From: Nitrospirillum sp034653275
Lineage (GTDB): Bacteria; Pseudomonadota; Alphaproteobacteria; Azospirillales; Azospirillaceae
Length of the DNA: 64,000 nt
NCBI RefSeq assembly: GCF_034653275.1
Contig: NZ_JAYEES010000003.1
Coordinates: forward strand, 496,001 to 560,000
Reading direction: 5' to 3'
A model generated the notes under the pieces. The model did not search any database, was not told where the DNA came from, and saw only the letters and a list, made by a program, of their open reading frames with translations. Made by a program: the position numbers and the translations under genes. Shown in pieces: positions 43,868-52,207 of the stretch. How positions within the stretch are numbered: position 1 is the stretch's first letter; every line of letters begins with the position of its first letter.

Positions 43868-44095
43868 GCATTTGATACCCCGATTAGAGGGCCAGATAAA
43901 AGGCCGCACATTGCGGCTCGGTCGGTCGATTGTTTTTGCTTGGATTTTCGCCGATCCGGCAATGTGCGATCTCGGGGCGCAATGCGTGCTGTGCCATCAA
44001 CCTATTGCCCAATAACGACTTTCTGCACAGTTGCCGTCGGCGTTAGCCGAGCTGCTGCATCGAATCCGGTTTTATCGTTGAGCGCCACATGGTAA

Positions 44096-44107
44096 GTTAC
44101 ATGTAAC
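44096..44107. promoter_or_regulatory. Palindrome before the mazEF-like operon
   Basis: GTTACATGTAAC is a perfect 12-base palindrome 19 bases upstream of the antitoxin start. It lies in an AT-richer 259-bp intergenic region (43868-44126). MazE-type antitoxins repress their own operon by binding such palindromes, so this is the probable autoregulatory site. Confidence 0.55.
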
Positions 44108-44126
44108 CAGGCTGGGGAACCGAGTC

Positions 44127-44351
44127 ATGGCATCGGCGCGAGGCGCTAAGCCCACCAAGATTAAGGTGCAGGAGCACCGCGACCGGCTGCGCGCCCAGGG
44201 CTTGCGGCCGATCCAAATTTGGGTGCCGGACGTGCGCGCGTCCTCCTTCCGGGCCGAGGCGCACCGGCAATCTCTGGCCGTGGCGTCGAGCGCCCACGCG
44301 GCCGAGGATCAGGCGTTCATCGACGCGGTGTCCGACTGGGATGGTGAATGA
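44127..44351 (+). CDS. MazE-like antitoxin (DUF3018 type)
   Basis: This 74-residue protein fits the antitoxin MazE family with DUF3018: a basic N-terminal part with VQEHRDRLRAQGLRPIQIWVPDVRA and an acidic C-terminal tail (EDQAFIDAVSDWDGE) expected to wrap the toxin. The N-terminal segment probably binds DNA for autoregulation. The stop overlaps the toxin start (ATGA), the usual coupling of antitoxin before toxin. A palindrome lies just upstream. Confidence 0.88.
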   Translation: MASARGAKPTKIKVQEHRDRLRAQGLRPIQIWVPDVRASSFRAEAHRQSLAVASSAHAAEDQAFIDAVSDWDGE

Positions 44352-44704
44352 GGCGGGGCGACGTCTGGACCGTCTCCGGCGGCAAGGACTATGCGGGCAA
44401 ACCGCGCCCCGTCGTCATCGTGCAGGACGACGCCTTCGACGCGACGGACTCTATCACGATCTGCGCCTTCACCACGGACCCGACCGACGCGCCCCTGTTC
44501 CGGCTGCCGGTGGAGCCGAACGAGCGCAATGGCCTGCGTTCCTCCTCCCGGCTGATGGTGGACAAGATCACCACCGTCCCTAAATCCAAAATCGGCGAGC
44601 GAATCGGCCGGCTGGACGACGACGATGTGGTTCGGCTCAACCAGGCTGTAATGGTGTTCCTCGGCTTGGCGGTGTCGCCGAGAACGGGCCGGAAAGGGGA
44701 ATGA
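44348..44704 (+). CDS. MazF/PemK-family toxin
   Basis: This 118-residue protein belongs to the CcdB/MazF/PemK endoribonuclease fold: the opening RRGDVWTVSGG, the strand with RPVVIVQDD, and SSSRLMVDKITTVPKSKIGERIG, where Arg and the Ser/Thr cluster form the RNase site of MazF. The toxin would cleave mRNA at specific short sequences when the antitoxin is degraded. It is intact, so the pair is likely functional. It forms a bicistron with the MazE-like gene and ends 87 bases before a tRNA-Ser. Confidence 0.9.
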   Translation: MRRGDVWTVSGGKDYAGKPRPVVIVQDDAFDATDSITICAFTTDPTDAPLFRLPVEPNERNGLRSSSRLMVDKITTVPKSKIGERIGRLDDDDVVRLNQAVMVFLGLAVSPRTGRKGE

Positions 44705-44790
44705 CGGACGGCGCCACGACCAAGGCGTATCGCGGCGCAATCAAACCGACGGCAAGCGGCGTAAACTCAGTGCCCACTCAGGGACTGAAA

Positions 44791-44882
44791 TGGCGGAGGG
44801 GATGGGATTCGAACCCACGATACGGTTTTGGCCGTATACCCGCTTTCCAGGCGAGCGCCTTCAACCACTCGGCCACCCCTCC
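44791..44882 (-). tRNA. tRNA-Ser (GGA)
   Basis: On the minus strand the acceptor arms GGAGGGG and CCCCTCC pair perfectly, the anticodon loop CTGGAAA (44846-44848 for GGA) reads serine TCC/TCT codons, and the long variable arm (pairing TACGG with CCGTA) is typical of tRNA-Ser. GTTCGAATC is the T-loop. The CCA end is encoded in the DNA (44791-44793). The gene lies beside the toxin-antitoxin island. Confidence 0.97.
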
Positions 44883-44976
44883 GTCCGGAATGGGGCGGGA
44901 CCATATAGAGACACGCGCCCCTCGGCAAGGGTCTTTTCATACCATCCCGCGCAAGGCTGATTTTTCCCCGGATGGC

Positions 44977-45723
44977 TCAGCCTTCGCCCGCTTCGGCCCC
45001 GTCCCGCACGGGCTTAACCCGCTCGCCAAACAGGGCGGTGCCGACGCGCACCTGGGTCGCCCCCATGCGCACCGCCAGGTCGTAGTCGCCGCTCATGCCC
45101 ATGGATACCTCGGCCAAGCCGGCCTTGCGCGCCAGGCCGGCCAGCAGGGCGAAGTGCATGGCCGGCTCTTCCTCCGCCGGCGGGATGGCCATCAGGCCGG
45201 CGATCTCCAGCCCGTGGGTGTCGCGGCAGGCGGCCAGGAAGGCGGGCACGTCGGCCGGGGCGATGCCGGCCTTCTGCGGCTCCTCGCCCGTGTTCACCTC
45301 CACCAGCAGGCGCGGCCGGCGGCCCTGGCGCTTGATCTCGGCGGCCAGCGCCTCGGCCAGGCGCTCGCGGTCCACGGTCTGGATGACATCGAACAGGGCG
45401 ACGGCGTCCTTGACCTTGTTGGTCTGCAGCGGGCCAATCAGGTGCAGTTCCACGTCGGGGTAGTCGGCCTTGAGCTCCGTCCATTTGGCCTTGGCCTCCT
45501 GCACGCGGTTCTCGCCGAACACCCGCTGGCCGGCCTCAAGCGCGGCTCGGATCTTCTCCACCGGCTGCACCTTGGACACGGCCACGAGGCGGACGGCGGC
45601 CGGATCGCGGCCCACGCCGCGGGCGGCACCCTCGATGACGCCGCGCACGGTGGCGAGGCGGGTGGCGACGTCGGCGTCCGCGGGCGGGGCGGGCGGGGCG
45701 GGGGGCTTGCTGGCGCGGGTCAT
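44977..45723 (-). CDS. YggS-family PLP homeostasis protein
   Basis: This 248-residue protein is the conserved fold-type III PLP-binding protein YggS/PROSC, which buffers free pyridoxal phosphate; it has no known enzymatic activity. The PLP lysine is K51 in LVAVSKVQP. ENRVQEAKAKW, HLIGPLQTNK and the phosphate-binding MGMSGDYDLAVRMGATQVRVGTALFG are all present. The Pro/Ala-rich N-terminus is not conserved. The ATG at 45723 is chosen because the longer frame upstream is unrelated to the family. It is divergent from the porin gene. Confidence 0.92.
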   Translation of the reverse strand: MTRASKPPAPPAPPADADVATRLATVRGVIEGAARGVGRDPAAVRLVAVSKVQPVEKIRAALEAGQRVFGENRVQEAKAKWTELKADYPDVELHLIGPLQTNKVKDAVALFDVIQTVDRERLAEALAAEIKRQGRRPRLLVEVNTGEEPQKAGIAPADVPAFLAACRDTHGLEIAGLMAIPPAEEEPAMHFALLAGLARKAGLAEVSMGMSGDYDLAVRMGATQVRVGTALFGERVKPVRDGAEAGEG

Positions 45724-45924
45724 GATGGGGCCACGGTTGTGTATGGGCGGTTGTGCGCGGACGGGATCAACGGTAAAGCGTGGCCCAGGCATGATCCGGG
45801 GGAGCGGTCGGGCCCGGGCACGCGCGACTTTCCTGCGCCGCGCCGGCCAAGGCAAGGCTCCCGTATCGACAACCGCCGCCTATATCACTTGTCCCGTCGC
45901 ATTCCAGGACACGGAAGCCCACCG

Positions 45925-47046
45925 ATGACCCGCCGCATCCCCGTCGCCCTCTGCGCCGCCGTCGCCCTGCTGGCGCCCCCGCACGCGGCCCGGGCCGAGG
46001 TCGACTACCACCTGTCGGGCGTGGCCCAGGGCGGGGTGGTGGGCACCGACCGGCCGGCGGCGGGTGACGGCCATTGGGACGCCGCCGGCGCCTATGCCGT
46101 CACCGGCAGCGTGGAGACGGTGACCGACAGCGGCGTCACCTACGGCGCCCTGCTGCGCGTCGGCTCCGGCAACACCGGGCGCAGCACCGACCGGCCGGGC
46201 AACGCCGACCGCGAGGGGATCGGTATCGACCAGGCCTATGTCTACGCCTCCGGCGGCTGGGGCAAGGTGCGCCTGGGCCAGAGCTGGGGCGCGTCGGAGC
46301 GGGCGACGGACCTGTTGCCCCTGCTGGTGGGCGGGGAGATGGACGGCTTCTGGACGCAAAGCGCGCGGGTGCGGCCGCCGGGCATGGCCCTGGGCCGCGC
46401 CTATGCCGGCCGCGACAGCGACGATGCCGCCAAGGTGGACTATGAGACGCCGCGCCTGTTCGGCCTGAAAGCCGGCGTCTCCTTCGCGCCCGAACGCCGG
46501 GCCTTCGGCCAGGACATCGTGGCGCCCTACGCCATCCCGGCGGAGACCGATTTCTGGGAAGGGGCCCTGAACTATCGCGGCGACTGGGGCCCCACCCAGT
46601 ATGAGGTGGGCGTGGCCTACAACCACGCCAATGCCGCCCACAGCTGGCTGCGGGACACCTCCACCGTCACCCTGGCCGGCGGCCTGACCTACGGCGGCTT
46701 CACCGTCGGCGCCGTGCTGTTCGACGACGGCGACAGCGGCCTGCTGCGCGATCGCCCGGCCGATGGGCCGGGCGCGACCCGGGGCGCCACCCTGCAGGGC
46801 ACCTATGAGAATGGCCCCTATGGCCTGACCCTGTTCTGGCACGGCAGCGAGACGGAGAACTGGACCACCTATCGCGCCTACGGCCTGGGCCTGTCATGGA
46901 AGGTGCGGGGCGACACCACCCTGGGCCTGGACCTCATCCATTGGACGGCCGACCTGGAAAGCGGCAACCCGGCCGCGATGGCGGACCAGTCCAGCCCCCA
47001 CCCGACAGGTAACGTGGCCAGCGCCGTGGTAGAATTCCGTTTCTAG
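45925..47046 (+). CDS. Outer-membrane porin (general, Gram-negative type)
   Basis: This 373-residue protein has a signal peptide (about 1-23, ending AARA) and alternating polar/hydrophobic beta-strands throughout, such as GGWGKVRLGQSWG, KVDYETPRLFGLKAGVSF and TQYEVGVAYNHA. The last residue is phenylalanine (VVEFRF), the outer-membrane assembly signal recognised by the BAM complex. The pattern fits alphaproteobacterial trimeric porins of the Porin_4 type, for passive uptake of small solutes. The real start is the ATG at 45925; the reading frame is open far upstream, but that part has no porin features and overlaps the tRNA. Confidence 0.87.
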   Translation: MTRRIPVALCAAVALLAPPHAARAEVDYHLSGVAQGGVVGTDRPAAGDGHWDAAGAYAVTGSVETVTDSGVTYGALLRVGSGNTGRSTDRPGNADREGIGIDQAYVYASGGWGKVRLGQSWGASERATDLLPLLVGGEMDGFWTQSARVRPPGMALGRAYAGRDSDDAAKVDYETPRLFGLKAGVSFAPERRAFGQDIVAPYAIPAETDFWEGALNYRGDWGPTQYEVGVAYNHANAAHSWLRDTSTVTLAGGLTYGGFTVGAVLFDDGDSGLLRDRPADGPGATRGATLQGTYENGPYGLTLFWHGSETENWTTYRAYGLGLSWKVRGDTTLGLDLIHWTADLESGNPAAMADQSSPHPTGNVASAVVEFRF

Positions 47047-47197
47047 GTTTTCCGCCCACCGCCACCAGCACCCGCTGCCACAATGCCCACCGCCACAACG
47101 CCCGCTGCCCGCGACGCGCCGTCCCTCTGGCCGGCCTTGCGTCCCAGCGGCTTTTTTGATCTAAGGAACCGTTCTCGTGACCCTGGGTGACAATCAC

Positions 47198-47722
47198 ATG
47201 CCGTCGCGCTCCGCTTTCCTCATTGGCCGCTCCCTCCTGGTTGCCGGACTTCTGCTTTCCACGTCCGCTTGTTCCTGGCTGGGCTGGGGCGATGACGACG
47301 ACAACGCGAAGGCGGCACCCAAGCCCGTCTCGATCCTCATGCGCCAGAACACCTCTGGCCCGGTCGGCACGTCCAACACCGCCGTGCAGGTGGTGGGCCC
47401 GACGGTCAACGCCTTCCTGTGGCGCGCGTCGCTGGACACCATCGGATTCCTGCCGCTGGTTTCGGCCGACCCCTACACCGGCGTGATCATAACCGACTGG
47501 TACAGCCCGCCCAGCACCCCGGGCGAGCGGTTCAAGATCAACCTGTACGTCCTGGACAGCACGCTCCGCGCCGACGGCGTGCGCGTGACCGTGTTCCGCC
47601 AGGTCGACCAGAACGGCCAGTGGCGCGACGCCACCGTGGCCGCCGAAACCAACAGCCAGCTTGAGGACACCGTCCTCACCCGGGCGCGCCAGCTGCGCAT
47701 CCAGCAGGCCCCCCCGAAGTAA
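47198..47722 (+). CDS. DUF3576 lipoprotein
   Basis: This protein (174 residues from the ATG; a GTG at 47177 would add seven) has a lipoprotein signal sequence with a lipobox ending LSTSAC, then an acidic linker (GDDDDN). The DUF3576 domain contains NAFLWRASLDTIGFLPLVSADPYTG and ITDWYSPP. It is found in Alphaproteobacteria just upstream of leuS-lptE, as here. The function is unknown, but co-occurrence with lptE suggests an envelope role. Leu/Ala/Ser before the Cys and no Asp after it favours outer-membrane sorting. Confidence 0.88.
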   Translation: MPSRSAFLIGRSLLVAGLLLSTSACSWLGWGDDDDNAKAAPKPVSILMRQNTSGPVGTSNTAVQVVGPTVNAFLWRASLDTIGFLPLVSADPYTGVIITDWYSPPSTPGERFKINLYVLDSTLRADGVRVTVFRQVDQNGQWRDATVAAETNSQLEDTVLTRARQLRIQQAPPK

Positions 47723-47848
47723 GCTGATCCATCGCCGGCGGGCGACTGTCTCCTCTCGCAACGCCCCGGCGCCCGCCGGGAGGGGGTGACGCCCCGGCCC
47801 CCTCCGGGCTGATGGCCGGCGCGACACCCGAGAGAAGGCGGTTTTTCC

Positions 47849-50467
47849 ATGTCCCGGTACAATGTCAGGGAAAACGAGGCGAAGTGGCAGTCGGCCTGGG
47901 CCGACCGGAACAGCTTCGCCGTTTCCGCGGACCCTGCCCGGCCGAAGTATTTCGTCCTGGAGATGTTCCCCTATCCCTCGGGGCGCATCCACATGGGCCA
48001 CGTCCGCAACTACACCATCGGCGACGTGATCGCCCGCTACAAGCGGGCCAAGGGCTTCAACGTCCTGCATCCCATGGGCTGGGACGCCTTCGGCCTGCCG
48101 GCGGAGAACGCGGCGCTGGAACGCAACGTCCACCCCGGCAAGTGGACGTACGAGAACATCGCCACCATGCGCGGCCAGTTGCAGTCGATGGGCCTGGCCA
48201 TCGACTGGAACCGGGAGATCGCCACCTGCCGCCCGGAATATTACCGGCACGAGCAGAAGATGTTCCTGGACTTCCTGAAGGCCGGCCTGGCCTATCGCAA
48301 GGAAAGCTGGGTCAACTGGGATCCCGTCGACAACACCGTGCTGGCCAATGAGCAAGTGGTGGACGGCCGCGGCTGGCGCACCGGCGCGCTGGTGGAAAAG
48401 CGCAAGCTGTCGCAGTGGTTCCTGAAGATCACCCACTTCGCCGACGACCTGCTGTCGGCCCTGGCCACGCTGGACCGCTGGCCGGAAAAGGTGCGGATCA
48501 TGCAGGAGAACTGGATCGGCAAGTCCACCGGCCTGCGCTTCCGCTTCCAGCTGGCCGCCCCGGCGGGCGTCACCCCCAACGTGTTTCCGGGCGAGCCCGA
48601 GGTCGAGGTGTTCACCACCCGGCCCGACACCCTGTTCGGCGCCAGCTTCGTCGGCATCTCCCCCAACCATCCCATCGCCTTGGCGCTGGCGGAGAAGAAC
48701 CCGGCCGTGGCCGAGTTCATCGCCGACTGCAACCGCGTCGGCACCTCGGAAGAGGCGATCGAGACGGCGGAGAAGAAGGGCTATGACACCGGCATCACCG
48801 CCGAGCATCCCTTCGTGCCCGGCTGGAAGCTGCCGGTCTACATCGCCAACTTCGTGCTGATGGAATACGGCACCGGCGCCATCTTCGGCTGCCCGGCGCA
48901 CGACCAGCGCGACCTGGACTTCGCCCGCAAGTACGGCCTGAAGGTCACCCCCGTGGTGGTGCCCGAGGGGGAGGATCCGGCCACCTTCGACGTGGGCACC
49001 GAGGCGTACACCGGCCCCGGCCTGCTGCGTAACTCACAGTTCCTGGACGGCATGGATGTGGAGGCCGCCAAGCAGGCGGCTGGCGAGCGCATCGAGGCCA
49101 TGGGCCGCGGTCAGCGCACCACCATCTTCCGCCTGCGCGACTGGGGTGTGTCGCGCCAGCGCTACTGGGGCTGCCCCATCCCGGTCATCCACTGCCCCAG
49201 CTGCGGCCTGGTGCACGTGCCGGAGGACCAGCTGCCCGTCACCCTGCCGGACGACGTGACCTTCGACCAGCCGGGCAACCCGCTGGACCGCCACCCGACC
49301 TGGAAGCACGTGGCCTGTCCCACCTGCGGCACGGCGGCGGTGCGCGAGACCGACACCTTCGACACCTTCATCGAGTCGAGCTGGTATTTCCTGCGCTTCG
49401 CCAGCCCGCGCGTGGAGGGCCAGGCCTTCAATCGCGAGGAGGCGGCCTACTGGCTGCCGGTCGACCAGTACATCGGCGGCATCGAGCATGCGGTGCTGCA
49501 CCTGCTGTACGCCCGCTTCTGGACACGCGCCCTGTCCCATGTCGGCTACACCGACCTGAAGGAGCCGTTCGAGGGCCTGTTCACCCAGGGCATGGTGACC
49601 CACGCCACCTACCAGGACGCGGAGGGCAAGTGGCTGCTGCCGTCCGACGTGGACGTGGTGGACGGCAAGTCGGTGCAGCGCGAGGGCGGCGGCCCGGTGA
49701 CCGTCGGCCCCATCATCAAGATGTCGAAGTCCAAGAAGAACGTGGTGGACCCGGCGCACATCATCGACACCTACGGTGCCGACGCCGCCCGCCTGTTCAT
49801 GCTGTCCGACAGCCCGCCGGACCGCGACCTGGAATGGACCGAGGCCGGCATCGATGGCGCCTGGCGCTTCATCAACCGCCTGTGGCGCCTGGTGACGGAG
49901 CCGTCCGTGGCCCTGCCGCCCGCCGGCACGCCCATCCCGGCCGAGCTGTCGCCGCTGGCCACCGACGCGCGCCGCATGGTGCACAAGACCGTGGCCGCCA
50001 TCGGCGAGGACCTGGAACGCTTCCGCTTCAACAAGGCCGTGGCCCGCATCCGCGAGTTGTCCAACGCGCTGGAGAAGCTGGACGCCAAGGCGGGCGCCGA
50101 TGCCCAGAACATTCAAGAGGGTGACGCCGCCGTGCTGCGCGAGGGGCTGGAGGTGCTGGTGCGCCTGATCGGCCCGATGATGCCGCACCTGGCTGAGGAG
50201 TTGTGGTCCGTGCTGGGTCATGACACCCTGCTGGTCAATTCGGTCTGGCCGGTGGCGGATGAGGCCCTGGCCACCGAGGACACCGCCACCGTGGCGGTGC
50301 AGGTGAACGGCAAGCTGCGCGCCACCCTGCACCTGCCCAAGGACATCGCCAAGGAAGAGGCCGAGGCGCTGGCCCTGGCGGAGCCCAACGTGCAGCGCGC
50401 CCTGGAGGGAAAGCCCGTGCGCAAGGTCATCGTCGTGCCCAACCGGGTGATCAATGTTGTCGTCTGA
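47849..50467 (+). CDS. leuS: Leucyl-tRNA synthetase
   Basis: LeuS charges tRNA-Leu with leucine. The 872-residue class I synthetase has the HIGH-type motif in PYPSGRIHMGHVRN (about 43-56) and the KMSKS motif at about 624-628 (IIKMSKSKKNV). The CP1 editing domain is present with TTRPDTLFGASF, and a C-terminal anticodon-binding region follows. The end overlaps the lptE start by 14 bases, as is usual in this class, so leuS and lptE are coupled. Confidence 0.97.
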   Translation: MSRYNVRENEAKWQSAWADRNSFAVSADPARPKYFVLEMFPYPSGRIHMGHVRNYTIGDVIARYKRAKGFNVLHPMGWDAFGLPAENAALERNVHPGKWTYENIATMRGQLQSMGLAIDWNREIATCRPEYYRHEQKMFLDFLKAGLAYRKESWVNWDPVDNTVLANEQVVDGRGWRTGALVEKRKLSQWFLKITHFADDLLSALATLDRWPEKVRIMQENWIGKSTGLRFRFQLAAPAGVTPNVFPGEPEVEVFTTRPDTLFGASFVGISPNHPIALALAEKNPAVAEFIADCNRVGTSEEAIETAEKKGYDTGITAEHPFVPGWKLPVYIANFVLMEYGTGAIFGCPAHDQRDLDFARKYGLKVTPVVVPEGEDPATFDVGTEAYTGPGLLRNSQFLDGMDVEAAKQAAGERIEAMGRGQRTTIFRLRDWGVSRQRYWGCPIPVIHCPSCGLVHVPEDQLPVTLPDDVTFDQPGNPLDRHPTWKHVACPTCGTAAVRETDTFDTFIESSWYFLRFASPRVEGQAFNREEAAYWLPVDQYIGGIEHAVLHLLYARFWTRALSHVGYTDLKEPFEGLFTQGMVTHATYQDAEGKWLLPSDVDVVDGKSVQREGGGPVTVGPIIKMSKSKKNVVDPAHIIDTYGADAARLFMLSDSPPDRDLEWTEAGIDGAWRFINRLWRLVTEPSVALPPAGTPIPAELSPLATDARRMVHKTVAAIGEDLERFRFNKAVARIRELSNALEKLDAKAGADAQNIQEGDAAVLREGLEVLVRLIGPMMPHLAEELWSVLGHDTLLVNSVWPVADEALATEDTATVAVQVNGKLRATLHLPKDIAKEEAEALALAEPNVQRALEGKPVRKVIVVPNRVINVVV

Positions 50468-51026
50468 CGGCGTCCTCAAGATCGCCGTCCGCAAGGCGGT
50501 GGTGGGTGCGATCCTGGTGGCGGGGCCCCTGGCCCTGTCCGCCTGCGGCTTCCACACCGTCTATGGCGACCACAGCCTGTCGGGCAAGCCCTCGACGCGC
50601 GGGCAGATGCAGTCGGTGTCGATCGACATCATCCCCGACCGCGTCGGCCAAATCCTGCGCAACAACCTGATCGACCGGTTCTACCAGGACGGCGGCCGGC
50701 CGGCGAAGCCTGACTACCGCCTGAACGTGCGCCTGAATTCCAACAAGGAAGATCTGGGCATCCAGCGCGACGCCACCGCCACCCGCGCCCGCCTGCACGT
50801 CCTGGCCGATTACCAGCTGATCGACATCAAGACGGGCAAGACGCTGTACCGCACATCCAGCCGGTCTATCGTCAGCTACGACATCTCCGAAGCGCAATAC
50901 TCCACCATGGTCACGGAACAGGACGCCTATGACCGCGCCCTGACTGAGGTGGCGGAGGAAATCACCACCCGCCTGGCGCTGTACTTCGACCGCGGGTCGG
51001 TGGTTCAGGCGACCAAGGACCAGTAA
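50454..51026 (+). CDS. lptE: LPS-assembly lipoprotein LptE
   Basis: LptE plugs the LptD barrel that inserts lipopolysaccharide in the outer membrane. This 190-residue protein has a lipoprotein signal with lipobox LSAC (the cysteine precedes GFHTVYGD). The family strands are seen as IDIIPDRVGQILRNNLIDRF, YRLNVRL and the LADYQLIDIKTGKTLYRTSSRS segment. It overlaps leuS by 14 bases and is followed after 73 bases by holA, the common alphaproteobacterial order. Confidence 0.92.
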   Translation: MLSSDGVLKIAVRKAVVGAILVAGPLALSACGFHTVYGDHSLSGKPSTRGQMQSVSIDIIPDRVGQILRNNLIDRFYQDGGRPAKPDYRLNVRLNSNKEDLGIQRDATATRARLHVLADYQLIDIKTGKTLYRTSSRSIVSYDISEAQYSTMVTEQDAYDRALTEVAEEITTRLALYFDRGSVVQATKDQ

Positions 51027-51051
51027 GCCCTTTTGCATCAATCGCGTGCAT

Positions 51052-51080
51052 GGGCCGCCTCCGCCCCGGGGCGGCCCTTT
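51052..51080 (+). terminator. GC hairpin between lptE and holA
   Basis: GGGCCGCC (51052-51059) pairs with GGCGGCCC (51070-51077), followed by TTT. The T-tract is too short for a strong terminator, and holA starts 20 bases later, so partial termination or mRNA processing is more likely than full stop of transcription. Confidence 0.45.
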
Positions 51081-51099
51081 CCGCTCCCGGGAGGCGTCC

Positions 51100-52131
51100 T
51101 TGAAGGTTCAGCCCCGCAACGCCGACGGTTTCTGCAAAAGCCCGCCCGCCGGCATCGTCGCCGTGCTGGTCTATGGCCCCGACACCGGCCTGGTGCGTGA
51201 ACGCGGCCAGGCCCTGTCGCGCGCCGTCGTCAGCGACCTGCAGGACCCTTTCCGCGTCAGCGACCTGAAGGCTGACCAGATCAGCGGCGACGGCGCCCGC
51301 CTGAATGACGAAATGGCCGCCATGGCCCTGACCGGCGGCCGGCGGCTGGTGCGGGTGCGCGACGCCGACGAGTCGGTCACCGTGGCCTTCCAAGCCCTGC
51401 TGAAGCAGCCACCCGGCGGCGACACCTTGTGCGTGGTGGAGGCGGGCGATCTCGGCAAATCCAGCAAGCTGCGCGCCTTGTTCGAGTCGGATGACAAGGC
51501 CGCCGCCATCGCCTGCTATGTGGAGGAGGAGGGGGAGCTGGCGGTCACCATCGGCCGCATCCTGGGGGAGCATAAGCTGACCATCGACACCGACGCCCGC
51601 GACTGGCTGGCCGCCAATTTGGTGGGTGACCGCGCCGTGGCCCGGGGGGAGGTGGACAAGCTGGCCATCTATATGATGGGCGCCAGCCGCGTGACGCTGG
51701 AGGACGTGCGCACCGTCATCGGCGACAGCGCCGCCCTGGACATGGATGAGCCGGCCCTGGCCGCCGCCGACGGCGACATCGCCGGCATCGACCGGGCGCT
51801 GGGCCGCCTGTTCGGGGAGGGGACCAGCCCCGTGCCCATCCTGCGCAGCGCCCAGCGCCATTTCCAGCGCCTGCAGATGGCTGTCTACCACACCACGCGG
51901 GGGCAGACGGCGCAGCAGGCGGTGAAGGCCCTGCGGCCGCCGGTGTTCTTCAAGATGGAAAACCAGATGACCAACCAGGTGCGGCGCTGGACCCTGCCCA
52001 ACCTGGCCCTGGCCCTGGACCGCCTGATGGATGCGGAGGCTGACTGCAAGCGCACCAACATGCCGGATGAGACCTTGTGCGCCCGGGCCTTTTTCCAGGT
52101 GGCGCAGCTCGCCCGCCGATCAGGCAACTGA
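51100..52131 (+). CDS. holA: DNA polymerase III subunit delta
   Basis: HolA is the delta subunit of the clamp loader, which opens the beta clamp. The 343-residue protein has the alphaproteobacterial start KVQPRNADGF, the domain-1 stretch VLVYGPDTGLVRERG and the helical C-terminal part ending FFQVAQLARRSGN. The start codon is TTG at 51100: GGGAGG lies 5 bases upstream and family members begin with this residue, while the longer frame from 51046 would include the hairpin. It ends at a strong terminator shared with the convergent parB. Confidence 0.93.
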   Translation: MKVQPRNADGFCKSPPAGIVAVLVYGPDTGLVRERGQALSRAVVSDLQDPFRVSDLKADQISGDGARLNDEMAAMALTGGRRLVRVRDADESVTVAFQALLKQPPGGDTLCVVEAGDLGKSSKLRALFESDDKAAAIACYVEEEGELAVTIGRILGEHKLTIDTDARDWLAANLVGDRAVARGEVDKLAIYMMGASRVTLEDVRTVIGDSAALDMDEPALAAADGDIAGIDRALGRLFGEGTSPVPILRSAQRHFQRLQMAVYHTTRGQTAQQAVKALRPPVFFKMENQMTNQVRRWTLPNLALALDRLMDAEADCKRTNMPDETLCARAFFQVAQLARRSGN

Positions 52132-52144
52132 ATCCCATATCAAC

Positions 52145-52182
52145 AAAAAACGCCGCCAGTGACAGCACTGACGGCGTTTTTT
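52145..52182. terminator. Bidirectional terminator between holA and parB
   Basis: An A6 run, then CGCCG and CAGTG, pair with CACTG and CGGCG followed by a T6 run: 17 positions with a single mismatch (C-A) around a 4-base loop. The A-tract on one side and T-tract on the other make it a classical terminator in both directions, for holA and the convergent parB-parA transcript. Confidence 0.92.
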
Positions 52183-52207
52183 CATGCCTGTACCCCTGCG
52201 CGAGATC

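Noticed and set aside
44701..45924. Long N-terminal extension of the porin frame
   Set aside because: The frame is open but crosses the tRNA-Ser and the YggS gene; the signal peptide begins at 45925, which fixes the porin start.
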